Part shown: positions 46,759 through 55,294 of the stretch, piece after piece
Layout: the number at the start of each line of letters is the position of its first letter
How positions within the stretch are numbered: position 1 is the first letter of the stretch
Source: an uncultured Pelagibacteraceae bacterium
GTDB taxonomy: Bacteria; Pseudomonadota; Alphaproteobacteria; Pelagibacterales; Pelagibacteraceae
Direction: 5' to 3'
NCBI GenBank assembly: GCA_902510635.1
Contig: CABXCB010000002.1
Span: forward strand, 1-55,991
Length of the DNA stretch: 55,991 nucleotides
Program-made: the position numbers and the translations under genes
The notes under the pieces: model-generated
The model's database searches: none
What the model was told of the DNA's origin: nothing
The model's input: the letters and a program-made list of their open reading frames with translations, nothing else

Positions 46759-47514
46759 CTAATTATTTGTAATTTCAGATTTATATATTTTTAAAAGTTT
46801 GTAAAACACTTTTAAACTTTTTCTTTTCCATAAATTATTATTAATTGATGAAACTGAGGTAATTCCTTTTCCAGATCCAACAATTAGAATTTCATCAAAA
46901 TTGTTAATATTTTTTATAAATATATTTATAAATTTTATCTTAACTTTTTTACTAAAAAACTTAATTGTTGTACCCTTGTAACAATCTTTTTTAGGTGAAA
47001 ATACTTTATTACTTTTAACAAACAATAAATTAGATGTGCCAGTTTCTAATATTTTATTTTGTTTATAAAGAGCTATATCAAATTTCGTAACATCAAGTTT
47101 GCTTAGTATTTTTAAAATTTTTTTATATTTTAAGTTTTTATAAGCAGCGTCTATTCTTTTATAATTTGTCAATTTAAGTTTAAAATTAGATTTGGGGACT
47201 GGCCTTTTGCGTAAAGAAATAGAAACAATTTTATTATTTGAAGCAACTCTTAACAAGTGATCATAATTTTTATTTTTTTTTAAATTTAATTTAATTAATT
47301 TTAAAATATTATTTCTTAGATCTTTTTTATGAATATTATATTTTTTTAATGATTTAATTAAATTATCTATATGAGTTTTATAGAATAAAATTTTTGCGGA
47401 TCTACCTAGAACTCGCATTGTAGTGAAAATACCATGTCTATTCCAAAGATCGTTAAATTTAACTTCTTTGAAATCTTTATGACGATAAGATTTTTTTAAT
47501 AATAAAGTTGCCAT
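46759..47514 (-). CDS. pabC: Class IV aminotransferase, probable 4-amino-4-deoxychorismate lyase
   Basis: This PLP enzyme would split 4-amino-4-deoxychorismate into pyruvate and p-aminobenzoate for folate synthesis. The 251-residue protein has the class IV signature ILETGTSNLLFVKSNKVFSPKKD near residues 155-178 and a GIFTTMRVLG N-terminal motif; a lysine in the central DAAYKNLKYKK segment is the likely PLP ligand. It is lysine-rich and diverged, so the assignment relies on context: it overlaps the pabA end by 38 bp and follows pabB-pabA. A branched-chain or D-amino-acid aminotransferase is the alternative. Confidence 0.78.
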   Translation of the reverse strand: MATLLLKKSYRHKDFKEVKFNDLWNRHGIFTTMRVLGRSAKILFYKTHIDNLIKSLKKYNIHKKDLRNNILKLIKLNLKKNKNYDHLLRVASNNKIVSISLRKRPVPKSNFKLKLTNYKRIDAAYKNLKYKKILKILSKLDVTKFDIALYKQNKILETGTSNLLFVKSNKVFSPKKDCYKGTTIKFFSKKVKIKFINIFIKNINNFDEILIVGSGKGITSVSSINNNLWKRKSLKVFYKLLKIYKSEITNN

Positions 47515-48034
47515 TTTCTGTTAAAAAAGATTCTGGATGAAACTGAAAACCATATACATTATTTTCTCTATTTTCGATAGCCATTGGAATACTAGATTTT
47601 GTACATCTCATCGTTATTTTTATATTATCTGACTTGTAAGGCTCATATAATTTTAAAGAATGATATCTTCCAACTTTAAATATTTTATTTTTTTTAAATA
47701 ATTTACTTTCATTTGTTACTTTTACTCTTGATTGATAACCATGAAAAATATTTTTTTGTTGTACTATTTTACCTTTTTCATTAAATAAAATTTGTTGATA
47801 TCCTAAGCAAATTCCTATTATTTTCTTTTTTCCTTTATATTTTTTATAAATCTTTGAGGTTAACGGATAATCTTTTGGAGATCCTGGCCCTGGTGACAAA
47901 ACAATTACATTTGATTGATTTAATTTTTTTTTATTAATATTAAAATAATTAGAACAATATACTTCATCAAATTTTGAAAATTGATGTACAACATTCCAAG
48001 TAAAAGAGTCTTGATGATCAATTATATAAATCAT
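47477..48034 (-). CDS. pabA: Glutamine amidotransferase component of aminodeoxychorismate (or anthranilate) synthase
   Basis: This class I glutamine amidotransferase supplies ammonia to PabB. The 185-residue protein has the oxyanion/PGPG element VLSPGPGSP near residue 46, the nucleophile Cys76 in GICLGYQQI, and the His166/Glu168 pair in FQFHPESF. The ATG start overlaps the pabB stop by four bases (ATGA). It could also serve anthranilate synthase, as such subunits can be amphibolic, but neighbours indicate folate synthesis. Confidence 0.88.
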   Translation of the reverse strand: MIYIIDHQDSFTWNVVHQFSKFDEVYCSNYFNINKKKLNQSNVIVLSPGPGSPKDYPLTSKIYKKYKGKKKIIGICLGYQQILFNEKGKIVQQKNIFHGYQSRVKVTNESKLFKKNKIFKVGRYHSLKLYEPYKSDNIKITMRCTKSSIPMAIENRENNVYGFQFHPESFLTENGNFIIKKILSS

Positions 48035-49245
48035 TTATATAGATCCAATAAAGATTTTGCTTTTATAAAATTTTCATTAAATTCCTTTTTAGAAGAACTA
48101 TCTAACACAACTCCTGATGCTGCTGAAATTTCTGACATACTTTTATAATTTAAAATTGATCTTATAATTATATTAAATCTCATATCCTCATTAAATTTTA
48201 TGTAGCCAAAACTGCCAGTGAATATATTTCTATCTTCGATTTCTTGTTTGTTTAAAAGTTCAAGAGTTCTAATCTTCGGGCATCCAATAACTGAGCCTCC
48301 TGGCATCATAGATTTAATTATGTTTTTTGGAGAAGTATTATTTTTTAATATACCTTGTATCGATGTAACATAATGAAAAAGATGCTTGTATTCTTCTACA
48401 TATTTTTTTTTTAATATTTTAACTGTTCCTGGTTTACATATTTTTGATAAATCATTTCTTTCCATATCAACAATCATGTTATGTTCTTTCGTTTCTTTTT
48501 CGTTATTTCTAAAAAAATTTAGTGCTTTAATTTTATTAATTTTTTTACTTTTTTTAAGAGTTCCAGCAATAGGTTTGGTAATTATCTTATTCCCTTTCTT
48601 ATCAACAAGAGTTTCAGGTGAACAACTTACTATTGAAAAACTTTTATCTCTAATCATAAAGGATTCGGGTGATGAATTTATTTTCATTAATTTCCAAAAA
48701 AAGTTAACTGGGTTAATTGTTGATTCATTTTTATATTTAGTGCAAATTTTAATTTGGTATGTCTCCCCTTTCCTTATTTTTTTTGAAAATATATCAAATA
48801 TTTTTTTATATTTTTCATAATTAATATTTGCCTTAAATGGACTCAAAATCTGGGTTTTGTTAAAAAAATTATTAAACTTATGATTTTTAATTGATGATAT
48901 TATTTTTATATCCTTTCTTATCTTTATTATTGTTTCTGGTTTGTAAAAAATACCTTTATAAAAATTGAGTTTTTTTTGATTTTTAATTTGAATATTCAAC
49001 AAATTGCAAAGAATTTCATATCCAAAGAATCCTATTAAAAGATCAGTTTCTTTTTTAAATTTTTTACTATTAAATGAATTAAAAAAATTATTTATATTTT
49101 TTTTTGTTAATATAATTTTTTTTGAAAAATCAGTATATAGATTGTAGCCATCTTGAACTTTATAAATTATTAAAGGCTTATCAGAATGATATAGCTTTTC
49201 TAAATAAGGATTAAATTTCAGATGTTGCGAGTTTTTTTCTTTCAA
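48031..49245 (-). CDS. pabB: Aminodeoxychorismate synthase component I
   Basis: This chorismate-binding enzyme makes 4-amino-4-deoxychorismate from chorismate and ammonia. The 404-residue protein has the C-terminal signatures RKGETYQIKICTKY near 155, SPESFMIRDKSFSIVSCSPETLV, EHNMIVDMERNDLSKICKPGTV near 250 and MMPGGSVIGCPKIRTLELL near 315. The Lys/Thr/Gly choice in KPIAGTLKK fits PabB (the PIAGT motif). The frame has no ATG start; TTG at 49245, with AGAGA six bases upstream and a stop codon two codons earlier, is the best start. It overlaps the MFS gene end by 35 bp. Confidence 0.87.
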   Translation of the reverse strand: MKEKNSQHLKFNPYLEKLYHSDKPLIIYKVQDGYNLYTDFSKKIILTKKNINNFFNSFNSKKFKKETDLLIGFFGYEILCNLLNIQIKNQKKLNFYKGIFYKPETIIKIRKDIKIISSIKNHKFNNFFNKTQILSPFKANINYEKYKKIFDIFSKKIRKGETYQIKICTKYKNESTINPVNFFWKLMKINSSPESFMIRDKSFSIVSCSPETLVDKKGNKIITKPIAGTLKKSKKINKIKALNFFRNNEKETKEHNMIVDMERNDLSKICKPGTVKILKKKYVEEYKHLFHYVTSIQGILKNNTSPKNIIKSMMPGGSVIGCPKIRTLELLNKQEIEDRNIFTGSFGYIKFNEDMRFNIIIRSILNYKSMSEISAASGVVLDSSSKKEFNENFIKAKSLLDLYK

Positions 49246-50443
49246 TTGTTATCTCTTTTATAGGTAAATGTATCAAGCCTGCAAATAAAGATAAAGCGAT
49301 AGAAATGTACCATGCGTAATCAAGTGAACCATATAAATCATGAAATAACCCACCAAGATAAGCGCCTAGAAATGATCCAACTTGATGGCTTAAAAAAACA
49401 AAACCATATAATAAAGACACATATTTAGTTCCAAAAATATGACTTACTATACCGCTTGTAGGCGGAACTGTTGATAACCACAGATAACCAAATGTAGCAC
49501 CAAAAATTAATGCATTAATCACACTTGATGGCATAAGTATAAAATATAATATTGAAACTCCTCTTAATAAATAAATTGCACTTAATAATTTTTTCTTACT
49601 AACTTTTGTAGATAAATATCCGCTAGTCAAAGTTCCAAAAATATTAAATAAGCCAATTAATGCTAAAATTGCAGTTGCTGTCCAATCTTCAAGTCCCTTA
49701 TCTCTTATATGCATGGGAATATGAGTTGCAACAAGAGCTATATGCCAACCACATACGAAAAAGCCTAAGGTTAAATAGTTATAACTTTTGTTTGAAAATG
49801 CTTCCTTTATGGCTTGTATGGCTGTTTGATTATTTTCGTTTTCTTGTTTTAATTCTGCCATTGGAGTAGTTAAAAATAAAGAAATAACCAAACCTGCTAA
49901 AATCATAGCTCCAAAAATAAGTAACGTTGGGTTCCAGCCAAATTCTAAAAGGAAAAATCTAGTGTAAATTGGTGAAACAAAATATCCAAAAGAACCAGCT
50001 GCAGTAACAATACCTATTGCGATAGTCCTTTTATTTAATGGAAAATGTTTAGATACAATAGAAATAGGAATGCTTATTGCAGTTGCAGCAAGTCCAATTC
50101 CAATTAAAATTCCTAAATCGAAAGTAAACCAAAAACCAGTATTTGGTCCATAATTTAAAAAATAAATTCCAGCCAAATAAAATAAAAAGCCTATAAATAC
50201 AGCTACTCTTCCACTAAATTTATCTGTAATTAATCCAAAAAGAGGTCCAAATAGTCCCCAAAAAAATAATTGAATACCCATCGCAAAACCAAACTCAGTT
50301 TGTGTACAACCAAGATCAATTTCAAAATCAAAAAAGAAAAGTCCAAAAGTTTGTCTAATTCCTAATGAAATAATTACAACCAAGCTTGCAGCTATTAATG
50401 TAATTAAAGCTGTTTTATTTGGAATAAATTTTTCTGAAGTCAT
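49211..50443 (-). CDS. Major facilitator superfamily transporter
   Basis: This 410-residue inner-membrane protein has 12 predicted membrane segments. It resembles the monocarboxylate/oxalate-formate type of MFS: an N-terminal IRQTFGLFFFDFEIDLGCTQTEFGFAMG segment, LFGPLFGLITDKFSGRV (loop 2-3 motif) near residue 63, and a mid-chain charged loop with EENNQTAIQAIKEAFSNKSYN. The substrate is unknown; a small organic acid is plausible. The ATG start overlaps the metC-like stop by four bases (ATGA), so it is probably co-translated with it. Confidence 0.9.
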   Translation of the reverse strand: MTSEKFIPNKTALITLIAASLVVIISLGIRQTFGLFFFDFEIDLGCTQTEFGFAMGIQLFFWGLFGPLFGLITDKFSGRVAVFIGFLFYLAGIYFLNYGPNTGFWFTFDLGILIGIGLAATAISIPISIVSKHFPLNKRTIAIGIVTAAGSFGYFVSPIYTRFFLLEFGWNPTLLIFGAMILAGLVISLFLTTPMAELKQENENNQTAIQAIKEAFSNKSYNYLTLGFFVCGWHIALVATHIPMHIRDKGLEDWTATAILALIGLFNIFGTLTSGYLSTKVSKKKLLSAIYLLRGVSILYFILMPSSVINALIFGATFGYLWLSTVPPTSGIVSHIFGTKYVSLLYGFVFLSHQVGSFLGAYLGGLFHDLYGSLDYAWYISIALSLFAGLIHLPIKEITIERKKLATSEI

Positions 50444-51615
50444 TTAATAAATCTTAAAGATCTTTTTAAGTCATTAATTAAATCTTTTGGATCTTCAAGA
50501 CCAATATGAAGTCTAACTAGATGATCATTTTTCTCTAGACCTAAATACTTTCTATTTCCTAATTCTCTAAATTCTTGTTGTAATGCCAAACTTTCAAACC
50601 CACCCCAACTATATCCATAACCAAATAATTTTAATGAGTTTACAAATTTAAGGACAGACTTTTTACTTTTTGCTTTAATTTTTAAACCCATTAAACCAGA
50701 TGCGCCTGAGTAATATTTTTTCCACATCTTAAAATTATAAGAACCTTTTTTATATGGATATAAAAGTTTCACTTTTTTATTTTTAGACAAAAAATTTGCT
50801 ATTTTTTTTGCATTTTCCTGGTGTTTATCTAGACGAACGTCTAACGTTCTAAGTCCTCTTATTATAAGGTATGCATCATCTGGCCCTAACCTTAAACCAG
50901 TTATTTTATTTGCTTTTTCAACGTATTTAAAAACTCTTTTGTTAACTGCTAAACTTCCACCCATTACATCTGAATGACCTGAATAATATTTTGTTGCAGA
51001 CACAATAGACATATCAAACCCTAATTTAATAGGTTTTAAAAAATATGGTGTAGCCCAGGTATTATCTATTGCTGTAAATAATTTATACTTTTTTGCTATT
51101 AAAACTATTTTGGACAAATCTTGGAATTCAAAAGAATTACTACCAGGACTTTCAACGTAAATTAATTTTGTTTTAGCAGTAACTTTATTTTTTAAAGTAT
51201 TTAAATCGTGAGGATTATAAAAAATTGTTTTAATATTAAATGGTTTAAGAAAATCTTGAGTTAAAAGTCGTGTTGGATAATAAACTGGATCAGCAACAAG
51301 TATTTCATCACCCGGGCGAACAACACTGAAAATTGATAGAAAAACTGAACCGAAACCAGTTGGAGTTAAAAATACATGGTAGCATTCTTCCATTTCTTTT
51401 AACATTTTTTGTAAAATGTAAGTTGTTGATGTTCCTTGTCTTCCATAATCAAAATGTCCGCCAGTAGGGTTTTTTTTTCCTTTGGCCTGAGTTTTTCTTA
51501 ATTCATTCATTGTCTTGAAGATAATTGTAGAGGCTCTGACTACTGGAGGATTTACAGACTGGTTATAATAATCTTTTGCTGTATGCTTTAAAAAAGTTTT
51601 AAAAGATTTATTCAT
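50440..51615 (-). CDS. metC: Cys/Met metabolism PLP enzyme, cystathionine beta-lyase-like
   Basis: This PLP enzyme cleaves cystathionine to homocysteine, pyruvate and ammonia in methionine synthesis. The 391-residue protein has the fold-type I signature SATKYYSGHSDVMGG with the PLP lysine, and FLTPTGFGSVFLSIFSVVRPGDEILVADPVYYPTR near residue 95. The VESPGSNSFEFQD motif is also present; its PGS is typical of MetC and its relatives. The frame runs further upstream, but the ATG at 51615 gives the normal MNKSFKTFLKHTAKDYYNQSVNPPVVRAS start. Cystathionine gamma-type enzymes are the alternative. Confidence 0.86.
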   Translation of the reverse strand: MNKSFKTFLKHTAKDYYNQSVNPPVVRASTIIFKTMNELRKTQAKGKKNPTGGHFDYGRQGTSTTYILQKMLKEMEECYHVFLTPTGFGSVFLSIFSVVRPGDEILVADPVYYPTRLLTQDFLKPFNIKTIFYNPHDLNTLKNKVTAKTKLIYVESPGSNSFEFQDLSKIVLIAKKYKLFTAIDNTWATPYFLKPIKLGFDMSIVSATKYYSGHSDVMGGSLAVNKRVFKYVEKANKITGLRLGPDDAYLIIRGLRTLDVRLDKHQENAKKIANFLSKNKKVKLLYPYKKGSYNFKMWKKYYSGASGLMGLKIKAKSKKSVLKFVNSLKLFGYGYSWGGFESLALQQEFRELGNRKYLGLEKNDHLVRLHIGLEDPKDLINDLKRSLRFIK

Positions 51616-51686
51616 AAAAAATTTGATAAGTATTTCTGACAATGCTATATCCGCTATATAAGTCAATAAAATAATAAAAGGAATAT

Positions 51687-51770
51687 ATGGGATATCCAAA
51701 AAAACATAGAGGCCGTAGAAAAATGGGCTCAAAAAAAAGAAGAGCTAGAAAAAAAAATAAGAAAAAGTAA
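51687..51770 (+). CDS. Extremely basic 27-residue peptide (possible ribosome-associated protein)
   Basis: An ATG with AAGG seven bases upstream opens a 27-codon frame. The product begins MGYPKKHRGRRKMGSKKRRA and ends RKKNKKK: 18 of its 27 residues are Lys, Arg or His and there is no acidic residue. The composition and GS-KKRR-ARKK pattern recall tiny ribosomal proteins such as bTHX and bS22/mS38-type peptides. The stop lies 10 bp before the next start, and the gene sits in a 165-bp gap between divergent genes, where chance coding of this kind would be odd. No family is certain. Confidence 0.68.
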   Translation: MGYPKKHRGRRKMGSKKRRARKKNKKK

Positions 51771-51780
51771 TTTCATTTAA

Positions 51781-52467
51781 ATGAGAGAAATAAAACAATT
51801 AAAATCCATATCTATATGGGTTTTTTTAATACCTTTTTTTGGATTAAATTTATGTTTATTATTAATAACTAAATTTCACGGTCTTTTTCCAAACCAAGAA
51901 CATATTTTACATAATACAATTCCATACTTTGATGGAGGTGCTTCTATTAGTAGAACTGCACGTGTATTTCCAACCTACTTAATATTTAAACCTGCTATGT
52001 TTATTACCTCATATTTACTAATCAAATATTGGATTTATAACAAAAAAATACTTTTAAAATTTAATGTTGATTACAAGTTTATTAATAAGATTTTATTTTT
52101 TGGTATTGGATCAGCTATTCTATTAACTATACATTCAATTTTTTTAGGTATTCATTTTGATTTGAATTTATATAAATTATTTAGAAAAGTTGTTATTTTA
52201 TTATTTATTATTTTCGAAGTAGTTGCACAAGGTTATTTGGTTTTTTCACTATACAAAATAAAAGAAAAAATTAGTGGATTAATAAATATCAAATTTTTAA
52301 AACTTAAAAGATTTTTAATTACTATGCTTGTTATAATAGCTGTAGTTTCAATTCCAATAATTAGTATACCTGGATATAAGGCTTACAAGCATGCTCTTGA
52401 ATGGGATTTTTTTATGGGCGTAATAAGCTTTTATCTACTTACATATTTTATGTGGAAAAAAAAATAA
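51781..52467 (+). CDS. Integral membrane protein of unknown function (Frag1/DRAM-like layout)
   Basis: This 228-residue protein has about six membrane segments with short loops. The first loop, HNTIPYFDGGASISRTARVFPTYLIFKPAMF, resembles the P-x-IS-T---FP---IF motif of Frag1/DRAM/Sfk1 (PGAP2-type) membrane proteins, and the topology also fits. This likeness is recalled by eye and is weak. The gene follows the 27-residue basic peptide by 10 bp and meets mnmA tail to tail. No bacterial function is known for such proteins. Confidence 0.72.
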   Translation: MREIKQLKSISIWVFLIPFFGLNLCLLLITKFHGLFPNQEHILHNTIPYFDGGASISRTARVFPTYLIFKPAMFITSYLLIKYWIYNKKILLKFNVDYKFINKILFFGIGSAILLTIHSIFLGIHFDLNLYKLFRKVVILLFIIFEVVAQGYLVFSLYKIKEKISGLINIKFLKLKRFLITMLVIIAVVSIPIISIPGYKAYKHALEWDFFMGVISFYLLTYFMWKKK

Positions 52468-52470
52468 ATA

Positions 52471-53586
52471 TTATTTTGTAATCCAGCCACCACCTAAAAC
52501 TTTATATCCTTTACTATTTTTTGAATAAAATACACATGCTTGCCCTGGTGAGATTCCATATTCCTCATCTAATAAATTAATATTGGCTGTATCTTTATTT
52601 AAATCTATATTTGCTTTTATTAATCTTCCTGTTGATCTTACCTTTACCAATAATTCTTTTTTTAATTCTTTTAAATCGCACAATATATTTAAATCTTTTA
52701 ATTTAATTTTTTTTTGAATTAAATATTTTTTCTGCCCAACTATAATTTCATTTTTTTTAGCATTTATTTCGATTACATATAGAGGGTACTTGCTTGAAAT
52801 TTTTATTCCTCGTCTTTGACCAATTGTGAAATTTATAATTCCTTCGTGAACTCCAATTACTTTACCATCAGTATCTTTAATATTTCCTTTTTGATAAGAA
52901 TCTGGTCTAAATTTTTTTATTACTGAAGAATAATCGCCATTTGGAACAAAACATATATCTTGGCTATCTGGTTTTTCAGCAACATTTAAACCAAGTTTTT
53001 TGGCAATTTCTCTTGTTTCTGACTTTAACATTCCTCCAAGGGGAAATCTTAAATAGTTTAGTTGTTCTCTTGTAGTGTTAAATAAAAAATAACTTTGATC
53101 TCTATCTGCATCAATGGCTTTATACATATTAGTTTCATCATCATTAGTTATGCTTTTGACATAATGTCCAGTAATTAAAGCATCAGCATTTAAGTTTTTT
53201 GATTCTTCAAATAAGTCTTTAAATTTTATAGTTTGATTGCATTGAACACACGGTATTGGTGTTTCACCTTTTAAATAGCTTTCAACAAATTTATCTATTA
53301 CACCTGATTTAAATTTATTTTGATAATATAAGATTTTGTGTTGAATTTTTAATTTATCGGCTACTCTTTTTGCATCTAGTATATCCTGTCCAGCACAACA
53401 CTGCTTTGATTTAGGTACTTCCTTTGCATCATCATATAATTTTAATGTTATTCCAATAACATTATATCCTTGATCTTTCATTATCCCTGCTACTGTAGAT
53501 GAATCTACCCCTCCAGACATTGCAACAACTACGGTTGTATCTTTTGGATCTTTTTTTAATCCGATAGAATTTAATTTATTACTCAT
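52471..53586 (-). CDS. mnmA: tRNA-specific 2-thiouridylase MnmA
   Basis: This enzyme thiolates U34 of the wobble position in Lys, Glu and Gln tRNAs, using ATP and persulfide sulfur. The 371-residue protein has the ATP pyrophosphatase loop [12 protein letters not shown] at about 22-33, the catalytic cysteine in [10 protein letters not shown] (about residue 116), and the second cysteine Cys212 in [28 protein letters not shown] and the C-terminal beta-barrel with SPGQACVFY are present. It starts 40 bp from the divergent DUF3553 gene. Confidence 0.96.
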   Translation of the reverse strand: MSNKLNSIGLKKDPKDTTVVVAMSGGVDSSTVAGIMKDQGYNVIGITLKLYDDAKEVPKSKQCCAGQDILDAKRVADKLKIQHKILYYQNKFKSGVIDKFVESYLKGETPIPCVQCNQTIKFKDLFEESKNLNADALITGHYVKSITNDDETNMYKAIDADRDQSYFLFNTTREQLNYLRFPLGGMLKSETREIAKKLGLNVAEKPDSQDICFVPNGDYSSVIKKFRPDSYQKGNIKDTDGKVIGVHEGIINFTIGQRRGIKISSKYPLYVIEINAKKNEIIVGQKKYLIQKKIKLKDLNILCDLKELKKELLVKVRSTGRLIKANIDLNKDTANINLLDEEYGISPGQACVFYSKNSKGYKVLGGGWITK

Positions 53587-53626
53587 TGATGGTATTTATA
53601 CTTATTTCTATTATAAGGTACATAAA

Positions 53627-53803
53627 ATGATTTTAGAATTCGAACCAGGAGATAAAGTAATCAATCCATTAAATAAAGACTGGGGAATTGGACAAGTACA
53701 ATCAATAATTAATAATAAAATTACTGTTAATTTTCAAAATGTTGGAAAAAAAGTTATTAATTCAGAAAATATAGAGTTAGAAAAATTTAACAATAATGCT
53801 TGA
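53627..53803 (+). CDS. DUF3553 family small protein
   Basis: This 58-residue protein reads MILEFEPGDKVINPLNKDWG followed by IGQVQSIINNKITVNFQNVG and KKVINSENIELEKF. The F-PGD-V-NP---DWGIGQVQS--N-KITVNF---GKK-I pattern is that of DUF3553, a small beta-barrel-like domain that also occurs at the C terminus of some UvrD helicases. It may bind nucleic acid; the role is not established. Its last codons overlap the start of the CysQ-like gene by 8 bp, so they are co-transcribed. Confidence 0.87.
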   Translation: MILEFEPGDKVINPLNKDWGIGQVQSIINNKITVNFQNVGKKVINSENIELEKFNNNA

Positions 53804-54569
53804 AGAAACTAAAAAAAAAATTACTGAAAATTTATTAAGTACATTTGAAGAAGCTGCTGATATTTCTCTAAAATTACGAAAAGAAGGTTTAAAAAAAGAA
53901 ATAAAAAATGATGGTACTCCAGTTACAAATGGTGATATTGAGGTAAATAAATTAATAACTAGTAAAATTAAAAAAATAACTCACGATATACCTATCGTCT
54001 CAGAGGAATCTTCAATAAATAAATCAAATGAAAATTTAAAAACCTTTTGGTTGATTGATCCTATTGATGGTACTTATGATTATATAAATAATCGAGATGA
54101 ATTTACAATTAATGCTGGGTTAATTATTAACAATAGGCCTGAAATTGGAATTATACATGCTCCAGCAAAAAAAAGATTATTCTATTCTTACAATCAAGGT
54201 AAATCATTTGAAATATCAAATAACAAAAAGAAAATACTAGATTGTAAAAAGATATCAAAAAAAGGAGAAATCAAAGCTGTATCTTATTCTAATGAATTAA
54301 AACCTCAAATTAAAGATTTGCATAAAAAATTTAATGTTACTGAACATACAAAGATGAAAAGTTCATTAAAGTTTTGTGTTATTGCATCTGGTGAATATGA
54401 TCTATACATTGCGGAACCTAGAGCTTGTGAATGGGATATAGCAGCTGGTCATGCTATATTGTTTAATGCGGGTGGTTTAATTACAGATTTTGAAAGTCAA
54501 GAAATTTTGTATGGAAAAAAAGATTTTAAAAATCCAAGTTTAATTTTAAAAAGATCTAATTTGCTTTAA
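53796..54569 (+). CDS. Inositol monophosphatase-family phosphatase, CysQ-like
   Basis: This Mg-dependent phosphatase of 257 residues belongs to the family that removes the 3'-phosphate from PAP or dephosphorylates inositol phosphate. Metal-site motifs are Glu70-Glu71 (VSEES), Asp88 and Asp91 in WLIDPIDGTYDYI, and a C-terminal CEWDIAAGHAILFNAGG near residue 206. The EWDIAAGH form is closest to CysQ. Since no assimilatory sulfate-reduction genes are seen here, the natural substrate may be PAP from cofactor turnover. It overlaps DUF3553 by 8 bp and shares a base with the next small gene. Confidence 0.9.
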   Translation: MLEETKKKITENLLSTFEEAADISLKLRKEGLKKEIKNDGTPVTNGDIEVNKLITSKIKKITHDIPIVSEESSINKSNENLKTFWLIDPIDGTYDYINNRDEFTINAGLIINNRPEIGIIHAPAKKRLFYSYNQGKSFEISNNKKKILDCKKISKKGEIKAVSYSNELKPQIKDLHKKFNVTEHTKMKSSLKFCVIASGEYDLYIAEPRACEWDIAAGHAILFNAGGLITDFESQEILYGKKDFKNPSLILKRSNLL

Positions 54570-54706
54570 TGAGTGAACAATTAAGAATAATATTAATAAT
54601 TATTGTATCGGTATCAATTTTTGGTCTTATAGTTTTTGTTTTTGTAAAAAATTATATTAAAAATAAAATTAATTATTATCTTAATGAAAAAAATAAAAAA
54701 GATTAA
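54569..54706 (+). CDS. Small single-pass membrane peptide (45 residues), unknown
   Basis: The ATG shares a base with the CysQ-like stop (TAATG), and the 45-codon frame ends overlapping the convergent recX stop. The product has a hydrophobic N-terminal helix (IILIIIVSVSIFGLIVFVFV) and a lysine/asparagine-rich cytoplasmic tail. The coupled start and membrane-helix pattern support a real gene. I recognise no family. Confidence 0.6.
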   Translation: MSEQLRIILIIIVSVSIFGLIVFVFVKNYIKNKINYYLNEKNKKD

Positions 54707-55266
54707 AGTAAATTTATTATTTTTAAATATTCATCTTTATTTAAATCCATAACTCTTTTTGAGGTATCAAAATCAAATCCAGATCTTGCTAAAATTCCTA
54801 TATCTTTTTTATAGAACAAGGTTCTATTATTTTCATCTCTAGCTGGTCCTATTCTTTTTTTTTTACAAACTTTTATAGCTGAAAAAAAATCTTGATCTAC
54901 ATTATCAGCTATAATTCCATCTAAGGTAGTTTTAATATACTTATCATTAATGCCTTTGGAAAATAAATAACTTCTTATTTTATTAATTGAACTTCCTCTT
55001 TGAATTAAACTTTTAGCTTTTGAATTTGAGTAAAATTTATCGTTTATGAATTTAGTTTTTTCTAAATCTTCTAAAACAGCATTTATTAAATCATTAATAT
55101 TTGATTTATTAACACTAGATACCTTAAGTTTAATATATTTTTTTAACAAATAAGTCTTTAATTGTTGCTTTGAAGGAGCATACTTTTCAATATAAGCAAA
55201 AGCAAAATTGCGCATTTCTTCAACTGTAGCTTCTAAATTTTTTTTTTTATTTTTTATAGGAATCAT
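54703..55266 (-). CDS. recX: RecX family regulatory protein
   Basis: This 187-residue helical protein inhibits RecA filament growth. The family pattern is visible: EEMRNFAFAYIEKYAPSKQQLKTYLLKK near residue 16 and DLEKTKFINDKFYSNSKAKSLIQRGSSINKIRSYLFSKGI near residues 67-105, both three-helix repeat units. The DLEK---I-D--YA-S-A pattern is typical. The recA gene is not in the window. It starts 28 bp from the divergent ABA4-like gene. Confidence 0.85.
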   Translation of the reverse strand: MIPIKNKKKNLEATVEEMRNFAFAYIEKYAPSKQQLKTYLLKKYIKLKVSSVNKSNINDLINAVLEDLEKTKFINDKFYSNSKAKSLIQRGSSINKIRSYLFSKGINDKYIKTTLDGIIADNVDQDFFSAIKVCKKKRIGPARDENNRTLFYKKDIGILARSGFDFDTSKRVMDLNKDEYLKIINLL

Positions 55267-55294
55267 TAATTGATGTAATATAATATATTTTCTT

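Noticed and set aside
48386..48820. 144-codon plus-strand frame opposite pabB
   Set aside because: It is the complement of conserved PabB motifs, including the PIAGT and ERNDL regions, and its protein looks like antisense hydrophobic noise.
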